In this document: positions 23,880 to 37,025 of the stretch, piece by piece
Layout of the letters: the number at the start of each line of letters is the position of its first letter
Position numbering within the stretch: the stretch's first letter is position 1
Assembly (NCBI RefSeq): GCF_000003815.2
Contig: NC_049981.1
Location: forward strand, 22,920,255 to 22,984,254
DNA: 64,000 nt
From: Branchiostoma floridae
Taxonomy: Eukaryota > Chordata > Leptocardii > Amphioxiformes > Branchiostomatidae
Direction: 5' to 3'
Made by a program: the position numbers and the translations under genes
The notes under the pieces: model-generated
Seen by the model: only the letters and a program-made list of their open reading frames with translations
Told to the model about the DNA's origin: nothing
Database searches by the model: none

Positions 23880-26145
23880 CCCCGTGTATCCCGATTTCAC
23901 GTCACATGTTATGAGAAAGCTAGGCCGGATTTACACGCCATAAGCTAGCCAGCAATCTCCCTCAGCGAAGTTGATTATCTCTGGACGAGACTTTATTATT
24001 TAGGCCCGGGATTTCGCCGATATCAAGGAAGAATATATCTCTGTGATACCCTCCTCTATTTTCCTAAGCTGGGGGACTACGGGGGATTGGACGCCGGGCT
24101 CCACGGAGACTACGCGAATCACAATAGGCCAAAGTTGCGCCGAAGCCGTTTAGGCTGGACAGTTTTTCTTCATTACGAACAGACAATCCCGTACATTATG
24201 TTTCCACCGCTCTAACACACCCACAACGGGTGCACTATTAAATCTGTTCTTCTATCCTGAACTTCGGGTTCTTTTATACTTGTTCTGTGGACAAACACGA
24301 CTTAAGAGCGTCCACTTATACCGAAAATCCGCCTAGACACCCTAAACAGCTAGCAGAAAGTGTTGTTATATAACTAAATATTGAGCGGTGACGATACGTA
24401 ATCTGTAGCTACAGCAGCTTGTTAACATTTATCACCATCATCCGGAGACAGTGCAGGCGGTTCATCATCATCAAACAATCAAGTTTCCGTATCGGAGAAA
24501 GTTTCCGATACGAGCGCAGTTCGCAGGTGTCAGGACGCGGTGCGGAATGCTAAAGGATTACCTATGATTATTATGATTTAACAAATCATTTCGGGTTTGA
24601 TCGAACGTTACCAGAAGATGAATTTTACTTGTAGGGATGCAGCTAGCTATTATTGTCTCTACCAGGCCTCTGTTGGGGATGAAAAAAGTAGAGACTTAGA
24701 CGAAAATAAATTCATCCGCGCACTCTTATAGCCGGTCAACTCCTCTGGCAAAAATATTCTGCTTTCTACCTTTTATCATTCGAGAGAAAGGTGTGGAAGA
24801 GATTGCAGCTATGTGATTACAAGATTTATCTACTCTCCAAGCAGAGGTTCGGTTGTTATTTTACGTGTATGTTTTTATTAGTTTTATCGGGCTTTTCATT
24901 CATACTTCCCAGCTGGACTCTTTATGATGTACAATAAGAAAGAAGATGGTAAAGAGCAAAAAAAATCCGGTCACGAAGTCTGCTCTCCAGGCTACTAACA
25001 CAGCAAAAACCTTACATAACGCAATAAGATGCAAAAGAAGTAAAGAACTGAACTATACAATGTTGACCGACACAACCAAAACGCCAGAAAACAACTTCCT
25101 GATGTATGGTTTTTAGTTCCCTTCTATGGAAAAAAAGAGACATACGGTCAACCCATCGCAAGCCTGTCTTGGGAAGTTAAGTGAACTCTAAAACAATCTT
25201 TATCCAGACGACTCCAGGATTTCTATCGGACGAGAGAAGTCTTTTATGAAGATACAGATAGGGAAAGCCATCTTCAAGGGCATTACAGCAGGAATTACCT
25301 GTCGTGCGAGAGAGATACGTCTGTCTAACATTTTCCCAACGTCTAAAACCCTTACTTCAAAAGCTTAAACTACTTGTGTAACATACATTGTATAACTACG
25401 GCAAGAACCTCAATTCAAAGTCATCCGTGTGGTATTTTTTATCAGAAAAACGAAAGAAATGGTTTACTGATCACAAAATTGCAAACTGTTCATCAGTATT
25501 TATACAACAGGCGCAAACAGCAAATGCCACCAAAGTCAAAATGACAAAACACACACGTTTGAGTAGTAAACAGACAAGCAGGTGGTCTTGTATTGTTACA
25601 ACAGGTGTGCGACAACGTCACTCTAGTTTCACATTCATCGTTTTCATACACTGAAGAACTCTTTCGGAAGTTCCATACTCCACAAGAAGTAGGCTCTTAA
25701 TTTGCATGGAGGTATACTGTTTAAACTGGGTTTACGTAGAGCTCCGTCTGGAGTTTTTAGGAAGAAAAATTAATGTTTCCATTTTCCTTGTGCCCCTGTT
25801 TAGACAGTGAATGCCAGTGCGCGGACAGGCCCCATATTTCAAGAGTCCTTGTCTCATACGGCTGGGATCTCGGGGCATCAGTGAAGTTTTCCGTGCGTGA
25901 AATTTATCCACGCCTACGAGGATCCCGAAGTTCAAGTCAGCTTACGTTCTGGGAGAGAACTATTTCCCGGTAATCCAACTTGGTCCCGTTATTTATTTCG
26001 CTAACGGTTGTTAGGTGATGCGCCGCAGCGGAAGATGAATTCGCCACGTCCAAAAACCAACCAAGTATGCAGCAAAAAGAATGGCGGGCCTTCTGAAAAA
26101 GCAAACAAGAAAAATCGGTAGGGACAGGGCGATTTTTCAACAGCT

Positions 26146-26187
26146 CAGGTGCGCTCTGTGTTTACAACAGGCCAGGTGCGCGCACCT
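26146..26187. promoter_or_regulatory. Paired CAGGTGCGC E-boxes around a forkhead site
   Basis: CAGGTGCGC occurs at 26146-26154 and again at 26173-26181. The second is part of the perfect 14-bp palindrome AGGTGCGCGCACCT (26174-26187). Between them is TGTTTACA (26159-26166), a forkhead consensus. CAGGTG is a Snail/E-protein type E-box. Regulatory function is inferred from density and symmetry. Confidence 0.35.
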
Positions 26188-26693
26188 ATTCCGAGCAGCA
26201 TCCACCTTAAGGCGGACGATCCTAGGAGACAAAGCGGCGAGTCTCATCCTTAAATCTTTAAACACGAGCAAGGACAGAGAGTGTATCAGAGAGAGAACCG
26301 GCAAAATCTAGGAAAATATTTGCCCTAACCCATCTCTCATATGTGCTAACACCTGGGGCATCGCCAGGCAAGCAGTTCCCCAGACAATAGAGACACGAAG
26401 ATTTCAAAGATCAATGATCAAAAGATGAGGCTCCTGTACCGAAGCTACAGGACTTGGAGCAGGTACAGGACATGGCGGGTCGGATGGCTCCCAGATCACC
26501 ACACAGCTAACTTAACGTGAGAAGCGGAAACTTTTACTTAGGAGAAGATAAGTTGAACTTTAGGGAGAAGCAGGGAAGCGTGATTGTTGCTTTAACAGAT
26601 AAGAGAAGGTGTGTTGAAGAGTATTTTCTACCAGATCTACAGCTCAATGTGTACATCTTTGGCCCGCTAACGCCTCTGGCAAATCATTCAGCC

Positions 26694-26751
26694 TATTGGG
26701 CCAATTTCTAATACTTTCCCTCAAACCCAATGAGCATGGAAGAGACTACGC
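26694..26751 (+). repeat. Dispersed repeat fragment related to 28872-28930
   Basis: It starts TATTGGGCCAATTTCTAATA, identical over 20 bases to the copy at 28872. The rest, ending in GAAGAGACTAC here and GGTAGAGACTAC there, is recognisably similar but diverged. It probably belongs to an old transposon family. Confidence 0.45.
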
Positions 26752-27782
26752 GAAGTTATTCTCCAAACAGAATTTGAGTCGCGGAGATGTTGTCTGGATT
26801 TTTAGGTAAAAGACTACTACTATATCTCGCGACTCAACCTTTGCTTGTAGAATACGCGAAGTGACACTTTGGGAGAAATGCTTTAGACTACGCACATGTT
26901 ATTGAGCAAGAAATGTCAAATCTTCGGTTTGGCTTTCTTTTAGCCTAACGTTAGCTAACAGAATAACGGACGCAAAAGTACAATGTTTACTACTCTTCAG
27001 CTCTATATAAAACATCATTTGCAACCTTCTTTTGCGGGTGACTTTTGTCATATCGACTTTTGTGTTTTTCCATCGTTCTCTCTTTATCTATTTATTCCTT
27101 TCAGCATCATCCTCTTTATCTTCCTGTTCTTTTACTTTGTCCATCTGTCTTGACAAAAAAAAAAGATCCACCACCACAGACAGATGTCATCCTGACACCC
27201 ATGACATGTTTCATTCCTCCTTGAACACTTTCAACACTCAGTAAGCCACTTTCCCAATTAACCGTAGCCGCCAGCTCCTAACACCGCACAAATATCGTCT
27301 TTTCTTCGTTCCCCACCGCGCCGGCTCCAGACGACGACAGAGAAGAACAGTGTGCCGGACTATAATAACCAACGTCGCGGTCAAGTTTGAACCAGTTAAT
27401 TGGCCCCCTCCCTACGCCCCAACCCCTCCTCACAGCGGGGGACTGATCTGTCGTGCTCTGGACTGATTTTAGAGATGCTTGTTAGCGTGTTCATTTGTGG
27501 CAGCGGGTTTTAACGTGGTTTAGACGACATTCTCCTCGGCACAGGTGTGTGGCGAGTCTGGATGTGGTGATGGAGAGAGCGGTTCAAAACTGAGGGTCGC
27601 CATGACGGCTCGCATCTCGACCCCATGAACATGACGTCATCCTCTCGTCCCCTGCGTACCGTGTGTCTGTTGTCTCCTTGGCCCAAGGGGTTCTCTTTGA
27701 AATAAATACCACTAGGATGAAACCGACTTATTTTTGTACAGGCCCACACACGGAGGCCAGGTACCTGGCAAAAGCACTTGGC

Positions 27783-27858
27783 TAATTATGCGGTTAAGTT
27801 AATTAAGGCAAATAATAATTAACCAGCGGTGAAAATTGAATGGGCGGAGGGTAATTAC
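27783..27858. promoter_or_regulatory. Cluster of four TAATTA homeodomain-type sites
   Basis: TAATTA cores occur at 27783-27788, within TTAATTAA (27799-27806), at 27816-27822 and within GTAATTAC (27851-27858). That is four in 76 bp. This is a plausible homeodomain-responsive element in the interval between the two divergent genes. Confidence 0.35.
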
Positions 27859-28326
27859 GGGAAGTGGCTCTGGTTTTGTAAAAAAGAAAGAAGAACGTCA
27901 ATTCGTCATATTTTCTAAATATCTTTTTAAGGTGACCAAACGCAGTTATATTCATGTACTACCCTATCATCGGACGACAAAGAAAGTTGTCAAGGTAGTA
28001 ATATAGTTCAGTATTTTCTTTCTACAACACTATTATCGACATTTCGGCTGAACCCTCAGTTACATACACGAATGGCTTTAGAAAGGGTGTCACTCGAGTG
28101 AAAAGTGGCCTAATTTATTCTGTTGTTGTTATCTGTCTGTTAGATATTGTTTAAAGCAATGGTCTGATGAATCTGATTCAAAATTAAATCTGCTTTAAAC
28201 TTTTTTTTTTAAATTCTAGATGCCATTCTACAAATGTATGAATATGTTAATGCATATTACTTCAGATTAAGACGGTTCTACTTCATCGCTTCTTTTTCTG
28301 TTACCTCCGGGAGGGAGGATCACTGG

Positions 28327-28468
28327 NNNNNNNNNNNNNNNNNNNNNNNNNNNNNNNNNNNNNNNNNNNNNNNNNNNNNNNNNNNNNNNNNNNNNNNNNN
28401 NNNNNNNNNNNNNNNNNNNNNNNNNNNNNNNNNNNNNNNNNNNNNNNNNNNNNNNNNNNNNNNNNNNN
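28327..28468. other. Assembly gap (142 N)
   Basis: Unknown bases. Open frames crossing this run are artefacts. Confidence 0.99.
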
Positions 28469-28637
28469 CCTCCATCTTGTTTCCACAGTTTGTGGTGAGA
28501 TAGCGCTAGCGGAAATAATTGGTGGGATGAGCGCCGTTTCCGCGGCACGGATAGCTCCCACCGTGAGGTCATGCCGCATACTTTAAGACAGTCGTAAAAA
28601 CTGTAATCACACGGAACAATGCCTGGTCGTACAACCC

Positions 28638-28824
28638 NNNNNNNNNNNNNNNNNNNNNNNNNNNNNNNNNNNNNNNNNNNNNNNNNNNNNNNNNNNNNNN
28701 NNNNNNNNNNNNNNNNNNNNNNNNNNNNNNNNNNNNNNNNNNNNNNNNNNNNNNNNNNNNNNNNNNNNNNNNNNNNNNNNNNNNNNNNNNNNNNNNNNNN
28801 NNNNNNNNNNNNNNNNNNNNNNNN
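28638..28824. other. Assembly gap (187 N)
   Basis: Unknown bases. The repeat at 28872 starts shortly after, so a repeat probably caused the break. Confidence 0.99.
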
Positions 28825-28871
28825 GTGTGGTACTCCCTGGTCATCTAACTCATTTGGCGTCCTTTCTGTCT

Positions 28872-28930
28872 TATTGGGCCAATTTCTAATATTTTTCCAG
28901 CGACCCGTGGAGCCTGGTAGAGACTACCCA
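28872..28930 (+). repeat. Dispersed repeat fragment similar to one arm of the 5680-6000 MITE
   Basis: The segment with CAATTTCTAATATTT, then CGACCCGTGGAGCCTGGTAGAG resembles 5899-5942 (CATTTTCTACTATTT, CGACCTGTGGAGCTTGGTAGAG). It also shares 20 identical bases with 26694. It is probably a broken MITE arm next to an assembly gap. Confidence 0.5.
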
Positions 28931-29918
28931 TGCATATGCAGGGTAGTGCAGGTACGAATTAGCGCGAAATTGTGGAGGTATTCTTACTTCTAGGACCGTG
29001 ATATAGATTTAAAGAAGTTACAAAGTCATAAAGAAAATTGGCCCCTGTGCTTAGAAATAGCAACGAAGGACTCACATATATACCATTCTTCACTTCTTCA
29101 CAATCCAAAGAGCTATGCTGGAAAAATCGTGGCGATATCATGTCCAGAACACGAAATATCAAAAATGGACGTCCTGCTGCCGTACAACTGAAAGTAGCTA
29201 GGACGACCATAACGCATCGTACACGAGTTCTGTAGTTATGCTGCTCACAAACATACAGAAAGACAGATACACACACACAGAATTTTAAAAACATCGCCTT
29301 CATGGCGAAGTTTACTGGCCTGCCACAGCAGTCAGTCTGGCAATCGATTCGGCAGTAAATTTTCAGAGAAGAAACCAGTTATACCGTATATTACCAATAT
29401 ATTCAATTGTAATTGTACGAAGGATATTTTTATCAAGGATTTGTTTAAATGTGAGTTACACCATGTATGGAGAAAATACTATTTCGAGCCCCGGCTTGTC
29501 AGAGAGAAAACAGTGAAACATTTGTGTTAGAGCCGCTGGGATAACAAACAACAGAGTACGTCGTAACTCGCTCTCTGCACAACTTCGATGGCTGCTGTTG
29601 ATAACACATTCTCTACATGACGCAGTAGAGACATCTGTATTATATTATGATTAAACTGTATACATAATCATGTTGACGATATCATAGTGGTTCCCTGGTA
29701 TGTGGAATTTGGAACACATACAAACGATTGAGTTAAACGTTCTCAACTTTCACAATTATATCATGATGTGTGTGTATGTTATGCTTTGTTCTTCTGAGCT
29801 TTTTTTACGACTATTTACACAGCGTTGTCAATGTTATCAAACCATATATCAGTATGGTATTTAGATGGGTGGATAAGGCGTATACGACAAATATGGGGCT
29901 TTAGGGAGGGGGAGAGAG

Positions 29919-29976
29919 TAAAAAGCGTATAAATCATACGCTTTTTAAGGCTTTATTATATCATAATAAAGCCTTA
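29919..29976. repeat. Two adjacent perfect hairpins
   Basis: Hairpin 1 pairs TAAAAAGCGTAT (29919-29930) with ATACGCTTTTTA (29936-29947), 12 bp with a 5-base loop. Hairpin 2 pairs TAAGGCTTTATTAT (29946-29959) with ATAATAAAGCCTTA (29963-29976), 14 bp with a 3-base loop. They share the bases TA at 29946-29947. Both stems are free of mismatches. Function is unknown. Confidence 0.9.
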
Positions 29977-31238
29977 CAAACACGCGTATAACACTGGGCC
30001 AAACCGTAGATCTACGAGAAGGTTATTAGCTACATTAGCTATGTCATTCAGTACAGTACTTTTGAATGGGGAAAGGAAAACTTTGTGAATACTTATCCTT
30101 TATTTTGCAAATTCTCCAAGAGAATGGCTATACAGCAGTTCTTATTCAGTACTTGATTTCGTTGACAAGTTTACGAGGCGGAAGGTTTTCAAAGATACTT
30201 CCGCCGTACTTTCCGAAGCCACCTGGTTTTATTGATGAAACTGATAAAATCAGTCAACTTAAAAGACAGAAGTGATTCTTCCGTACAGGTGACAATGAAC
30301 AGATGACAATAAATAGGTAGCAATAAAAAGAAACTACGGACGAAACAAAGGCTCTATTATTCGTACCTAATGTGATATTTTTATCCTTTGCAGGACTGGT
30401 CTTTTTCATTCTCATTTGTAGCAGAAACAGTACATCTATAAATTTATAAATGTCTGAATATGAATGGGCTTTGGAGCCTACATAAAAATACAAGAAAGAA
30501 TAATGACTCGCACAAGTATGCATAAATTGCAGTCCCTGTTAACGAGATATCTACTTTTAATATAGTACAATCTAAACCGTTACCTAGCATGTTAATGAAA
30601 CTAGTCCTCTAACAACATCTACAGGCGTAAATTTGGTTAATACGTTAATTTGATTGCAATGTTATAATGTTACGACATAAGGTTACATCACTGCTCTCTG
30701 CTGAAGTTCGGCAAAATGGCGACAACACCAATTATGCAATCTAGAGTCAAAAGTACACACAAACGCACACCATTCCAATATTGTAACGTCATTTGCCGCG
30801 GCTTTTCGCTTATGTTCTGGATCTACATTTGCCTAACTTTTAAAAGCCACACGTACAGGGTTCAGTGGGTTAACGAATTGTGACACACCGTTCAGGACCG
30901 CAACAAAAAGAGTAAAACTACGTTTCGCTCCGCAGAATAATCGGTTTAACGGGCACAGACCTTATTGGATTTCTCTTGTCGAAAACCGGAACAAAAACCT
31001 TGTTAAGGTAAAACCCTAAAAGCATATAGGACAATTGGCGAAAATTCAATTTCGATCACTCTACACGCTCGGTGTATAGAGTACGTGAGGTTAAGCGGTC
31101 TTTATATATCTAAAAAGATTTGCCACATTTAGTGCATGGTTTTTAAATTTTTATCTACGTTGCATACTTGCGTTGGATATATAGAAAAAAATTCTGAAGA
31201 AGATACATGGTTTGATAGCAACATGCTATTGAGTTATA

Positions 31239-31412
31239 CAGTAGAAGCCAGTTAATTGCACAATGGATTAACGCACACTTCTGTTAACTGCACGGAATCT
31301 CCAAATCCAAAACCAGTGTGGTCCAGCTAGATAACTTCGCATTACTGCACCAGTCGGATAATTGCACGAAATTCACTGGCAAATAGACCGTGCAATTAAG
31401 CGGCTTCTACTG
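31239..31412. mobile_element. Tc1/mariner- or pogo-like MITE, 174 bp
   Basis: The element starts CAGTAGAAGCC and ends GGCTTCTACTG, in inverted orientation. The repeats extend through AGTTAATTGCAC on the left and GTGCAATTAAGC on the right. It is flanked by TA on each side (31237-31238 and 31413-31414), the duplication made by Tc1/mariner-superfamily transposases. Inside, several TAA(T/C)TGCAC-like words recur. There is no open frame, so it is non-autonomous. The CAGT terminus suggests a pogo/Tigger relative. Confidence 0.8.
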
Positions 31413-34400
31413 TATACCCCCTCTCTATTGAGGCGACTAACTTTGAATTCGAGCGACTGAAACTCTCATTTGTTGTTAAAACGAATTTCATTGAGTACAG
31501 TTTGTTTTTAGTTTTGTACTTTTAGTTATTTTTCAATCATACTTTTACAACATTACCACATACCAATTATAAAGTTATATCAGTCCTACAAATTTAATAT
31601 TTCGGGTTTCTCTGCTCTGTCTACTGTCTCCATCTAGTGGAAAGGGGGCCTACATGTAAGTACAAACTTTGTTACGTTGTTGATTTTTACCACGATTAGG
31701 ACGATTTCGGGGTTGCAGTTTCCATTCTACTTCACAGATGTACCTGTCAATAATCATCCTGGAGAGATTTACACAAATAAACCTGATTTCCGGAGGTTCT
31801 CAAGGTCAAATCTATGACATACTGACACACAAAAACGTATAAAATACGTTGTAAATATGATTCCATATTAGAGTTTTTCAGCATTGTTGTATTATCATTG
31901 AATACCGTACAGTACTGCGATTTTTAATTCTTTACATCATGGGATGTCTCAGTAGTATATATATGAAGTCATTCTAAAGATATACATATACAAGTCAAAT
32001 TGATAGAAATGCAACAAAACATGAGTATTACTACGTTTCGCTCCAAGACAAAAATGGTGCTACACTCTTTGCCAATGAATTATTTTTTATTTCAATAGTT
32101 GGATATCTGAAATCCACGCGTCGCCATAGAATCAATCTGACTACTCGTACTTGTAAGCTCCAACCAAATGACATTTAGGAGGCCGACTCAATGTTCTACG
32201 CGCGTGTCTTTGACGTACTAGATGTCGCAAACACACGCTGAAACACTTAGAAATCTGCCTAGAGATTAGTCATATTGGCTCCTTAATCACCATCGTCAAG
32301 AGGATTACGTTTTTGGTAGCGTTCATAAGTATGTGTGTATGCATGCAAATGTAGGTATACATGCACTATGTAGTTGAACAGACCAACTCGAGAAGCTATA
32401 TCCATATAATATCCTATATAGGTGGATTGTCATAAATTTGGTACGTAGTGGTGAGGTCTTGCCCTGTCCAAGAAATAATAGATTCGAACGTACGGGGGTA
32501 CTGCTGGCGATGTACGGCAGAAGAATGTACGGTTTGTTTTGATGTCTTGTTGTCAGATCTAAGATGATAGTCCATCCAATTCCAAACCTTCCGTGACACC
32601 ATGGATGAGAAAGAAAAACGAGAAATACGATCCTTTTCCAAAACATCGTGACCTTTCTCACTCCCACCATCTATACATACATGTACACCACCGTCCTCTC
32701 TAAACCCACAACCATTCTGTTATTTCATTACGTGGATAAATACGGCCAACAATGGCTAATTCTTCGGGATTTTCCTGCGCATTGACGAAGTTAGCCCGGC
32801 CTTCCTCCATTGTTTACCTGGATATTGCGCTTTAGTAAACAATCTATGAACGGTTACCAACACAAACGAGAGGTGTTTTCAGTCTTTCCCTCTAAACTTT
32901 CAGGCTAAAATGTCAATCCTTTTCAAAACCCTTGATTTATCATTTCCCTAACCTTTTACAACGTTCGGAATGACTTGACTATGAATATGATTAGTACAAT
33001 TCGGTAACAGTAAATGGACAGTATATTTTACTACATACCGTCACGTTGATGAGGTTTATAATAGCGTGACTTGCACACCTGCCTTGTTTATCTGCAGCGG
33101 TTCCCACCCACTCTATAAGATACACACAATCGAGGAGCGACACAAAGGTAACTCGGGTAGGGTGAATGGAGAGATTACCGTCATACCGACATCAGGAACA
33201 AGGAAAATAAACAGTACATGGCAGCTGGGTACGGCACGAACAATATATGTGCACCGTGTGAAAATACATGAATGTTATACCGACGGTATGGAGAGGTTAT
33301 TGGGGAGGGGACCTTGGTTCGACATTTCTGTTGTAGTGACTTGGATTTTCAGAAAACAGTAGAAAATAGAAGGAAACATTCACTCGACTATAGTCTATTT
33401 TCAGAGAAACAAGGACGTTATATGAGATATAACGTTAACGACCTTGAGGCAAACAAGTGACTTTTTTTTCAACTAGAGTAAATAAAAATGGTGTATCAAA
33501 AGCGAACGTATATGAACGATGACATTATGAAAGATCTATCTATGTACGACTTTATATTTCTTGTATCATTATGTACAACGTAAAGAAACAAGAACCATCG
33601 GGCATGAGTTACATTTAAGAGGGTGTCCGACAGGACGTTTGTTGCCCTGGTAACAGCCGCACCCATTATAGCGACATTATGACGTTTACAGTATAGATCT
33701 GAGCAATATTCTCCAACTTATCCCTTTATTTCCGTTCCCAGAGTTGTGTGTCAAAAAAACGGAAAAAGTTGGTAAAAGGTTATGATTTTCCCTCCCAAAA
33801 TCTGACGTAAAATCATCCAAAGCGAAAGTGCAAAAAATGGGGGAGTGACCGGAAGATACGGAAGATGTATAACGACTTTCGCGCCTTCTTGTGAAAATTC
33901 GATAATCAAGTATCGTAGCATAAAAAATGCGCTCCACATAAAAAAAATGCCATTGTTGTATAATAAAACAGAAGACTTATGTTTTAGGTTTGTTCCAGTT
34001 TCTGATATTCTAATCAAAAATATTTTAGCATTACAAAGCAAAGGCGTCAAACAAAATGATACATCAAACTCTTCAAACCAAATCTTAAAAATGGGTCAAT
34101 AAGTCTGCTTTTAAAGGGTCGTCCGTATTTCAAAATACACCGGTCTTTACTGGTGAGTTTTCTTGTGGAGATATATGGGCGGGGATAACCCAGAGATCAA
34201 AGGCTTCAAACAGTGAGAGGCAGAATAGAAATATCCCTGTGTTATCGCCCTTGTTGTTCGCCGTTTGTTCCGGAAAATCTCATCAGATATCGACAACCTA
34301 ACAATTTGAGGTAAGAATACGAAGCAAGTAAAACGACATAAAACAAAGAAGACAAAACTTTACAACTTGGTGATTGAAAATGTAGGGGTGTAATCTCCAA

Positions 34401-36925
34401 GCAGATGTTGGCTTGCTGGTATTTTTTTGGGCAAACCTACCAGAGCGAAAAGAACCCGCTCTCTTATTATTGATATATACCTAGTATTCTTATGAACCTA
34501 CTCTGTTGCTTGGCTATTTCTACACACACATACTTCATAACTCGGGTTATCAACTGCATTCAACCTTATCAATGAATGGATAACTGCACATCTACTAGAA
34601 AGAAATGCCAGACCCAAATCTATAGCCCAAATAATCCCAGTCTCTATTTTGTATTGTCATAACAGCCAGTACAGCAAACAGGGATATTATGATAGTTCAT
34701 ATCATTCTAAAATATACTTAAAATACACAAACATACTTATGGGAATACAGAAAAGAAGAACAGTTCTAGTATAAACAGTAGAAACAAAAATTAGCTACGG
34801 TGTCGCTGTGTAATCTTGGCGTGTGTTTTCTTTCTTTGTTCGATCTAAAATATCTTTTGATGGTCGCAAAAAGAACCGATGACAAACCATTCGATATGAA
34901 TCCCTGTATTCTGCAAACCCTTACGTCCCTTTTAGTGGAACAAAGACCACATGAGACTGAAAAAAGTTAAGGCTAAGTGTTTGACAATACACTATAAACT
35001 CTCTTAGTATATTTCTCAATACGAAACCGCAAATCCGTCGAATTAAACTGTTCCGTCACAGCTGCCGGGATGAGAAATTGTATCAAAAGCTGTGCTTTTA
35101 CCGAAGATCTGTCCGGATTTGTAAAATATCGACCAAGTTGAGTTGCACGATGCGACATCTGCTACCACGAAGATCCCGTTATGTTGATCTGCCCCCCCAC
35201 CCCCCAAAAAACATGGCGGCATATGAAACAACAACAAACAACATTAAACTTTAGCTGTGTTTGTCAATTTTAAGCCTACCTGTCTAATATCGGCCTTTGA
35301 TGTTCCTAACAACACCAGCGGTGTCTCAGCTGGCTTGTAATGACGAATTTTGAACGGGAGACACAAAAATGACTAGTACTAAATTCGTTTGAGAGCGACC
35401 GCGTGCGCAGAGTGGACTGAAGAAAGCCTGGTTTTATTGGGGTTATTTCCTGCGCCTCCAACAAGTGCAAGGTGTGAAAAATGCAAAAGAACACATTCCT
35501 TTCTTTCAAAGTGAAACACTTTTGTGTTTCTTTCCTCTTACAGCGAAACCATGATTAACTGAGAAAGTTTTTTTTCTCTTGGGCTGAAAAACGTTTTTTT
35601 CTCTTATACATGTACCTCATTGGTTCCATGTTGTTTCATTCGGTGCGTTCCTTATTTGCTGACCTTTGATGTTTACATTCAAACATCGGTTTCAATATTG
35701 ATTATATAAACATTCAAATATCAGTTTCAGCATTAAGTCGATGTGATTCTTGTGCAGAACTATTTATGATAGACTTTTGCTATTACTCGAATATAAAACA
35801 AGACAGGGGTAGCTCACTCAACTGAGAGCGTATGCGTAGGGTACCGATTGGAATCGCCTATTCTGTCGGTACAGATTCCGATGGGCGTCTGTAGATTCAA
35901 AGGTATTCTCTTATAAAAGCAAACAAATATAAAATAAACTGTCATAACTTTTCAACTTTGATTCATGTCACTTAAGGGCAATGGATTGACTTGAAACTCT
36001 TGATTTGCAAGTGGAGACCACTCTAGAAGTCGAATCGGTGATTCTGCTGCGCTGGATCGCTCTACTCCATCATACAACTGACAACACCATTGACAGGAAG
36101 AAAATATAAAAGCTTTGAGCGTAAAAAATATTTCAGTGTCCTCCATGTACTAATACAGAAGGTAATGCTAATGGTGAATGCTTTTGCTATACAAGACGAA
36201 GGGTACGTTCACCTCAGCTTATCACGGTCTTTTTGTAGACCCAAAGAACCCACCGAGAAGATCGTTCGAGACTAGAAACGAATTTACACTACAACTTCAC
36301 CCCTACCCTGGCTATAGCAAGGTCACATAAAAAGTGCACAGTCTGACTGCTTCTCAGTCCCTGCCGAGCCAAGCCATGTGATAATCCTTGTCTCTAAAAC
36401 ACATTTTTTTTCTTCTCTCTGGGATAAAAATGAATACGGGGAAAAAGGCAGGGATAAAACTCGGTAGTCTGAAACACGTGCACTGGGGTTCTATATCCTC
36501 AAATTGATGGTGATGTAGAGCGGCCATATTCCACTACACGTTACCTTCTTTCTTTCTACTTTGCGGGATCAAACGGGGGTTTGAGGGCCTTGATCCGACA
36601 ATGGTCCTACATGGGAGTTCTCAACGACAGAAAGGTCACAGAACCACTTTCGGGTGTCCTTGGACGGGAGGTAGCTTTCCGCCGGCCGGGTTATGGTCTT
36701 ACGCCGGGCGAGTGGTGAGGGGAACACTATCTATGAGAGGACACTGGCCGGAACTTAGCCGGTGTCGCTAGGACTAACTCAAGGTTATTAAAGCTAGTTT
36801 TAAAAAAAAAAGAAGTTTGTTAAGTCGGCAAACCGGTTTCCTTGTGGTTGAGGGAAATAATATTTGTGACGACCGAAAGTCACTTTGCAGTGCTTTATAT
36901 ATAATTCTAGACGGAATCTTATTTT
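31413..36925. other. Intergenic sequence without recognisable gene
   Basis: AT-rich. It contains a palindrome at 33415-33435 (ACGTTATAT, GAG, ATATAACGT) and a tRNA-like fragment at 35806. A GC-richer stretch at 36.55-36.75 kb has no clear exon. Confidence 0.45.
35806..35888 (+). repeat. tRNA-like fragment, possible SINE head or tRNA pseudogene
   Basis: GGGGTAGCTC... with a GCTC/GAGC D-arm resembles a pol III A box. GGTACAGATTCCGAT about 50 bases later resembles a B box with one or two mismatches. A full cloverleaf with acceptor stem is not evident, so it is not called as a functional tRNA. Confidence 0.3.
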
Positions 36926-37025
36926 NNNNNNNNNNNNNNNNNNNNNNNNNNNNNNNNNNNNNNNNNNNNNNNNNNNNNNNNNNNNNNNNNNNNNNNNNNN
37001 NNNNNNNNNNNNNNNNNNNNNNNNN
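36926..37025. other. Assembly gap (100 N)
   Basis: Unknown bases. The exact 100 suggests a placeholder gap of unknown size. Confidence 0.99.

Larger units (their letters stand above)
23880..28326. other. Intergenic regulatory-type interval
   Basis: No coding exon is supported. GC-richer islands lie at 23.9-24.2, 25.9-26.3 and 27.25-27.45 kb. Motif clusters at 26146 and 27783 are listed separately. Confidence 0.45.
28825..31238. other. Intergenic sequence without recognisable gene
   Basis: AT-rich. It contains the dispersed repeat at 28872 and the double hairpin at 29919. Open frames are short and unsupported. Confidence 0.45.

Noticed and set aside
26081-26311. 76-codon basic open frame starting MAGLLKKQ
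   Set aside because: Cys/Arg-rich composition without a recognisable domain or a second exon. It overlaps the E-box/forkhead motif cluster and is more likely regulatory.
28234-28993. Open frames across the two assembly gaps
   Set aside because: Their length comes mostly from unknown bases, so there is no real coding evidence.
35806-35888. Functional tRNA gene
   Set aside because: A- and B-box-like words are present, but no acceptor stem and no proper anticodon arm can be drawn.
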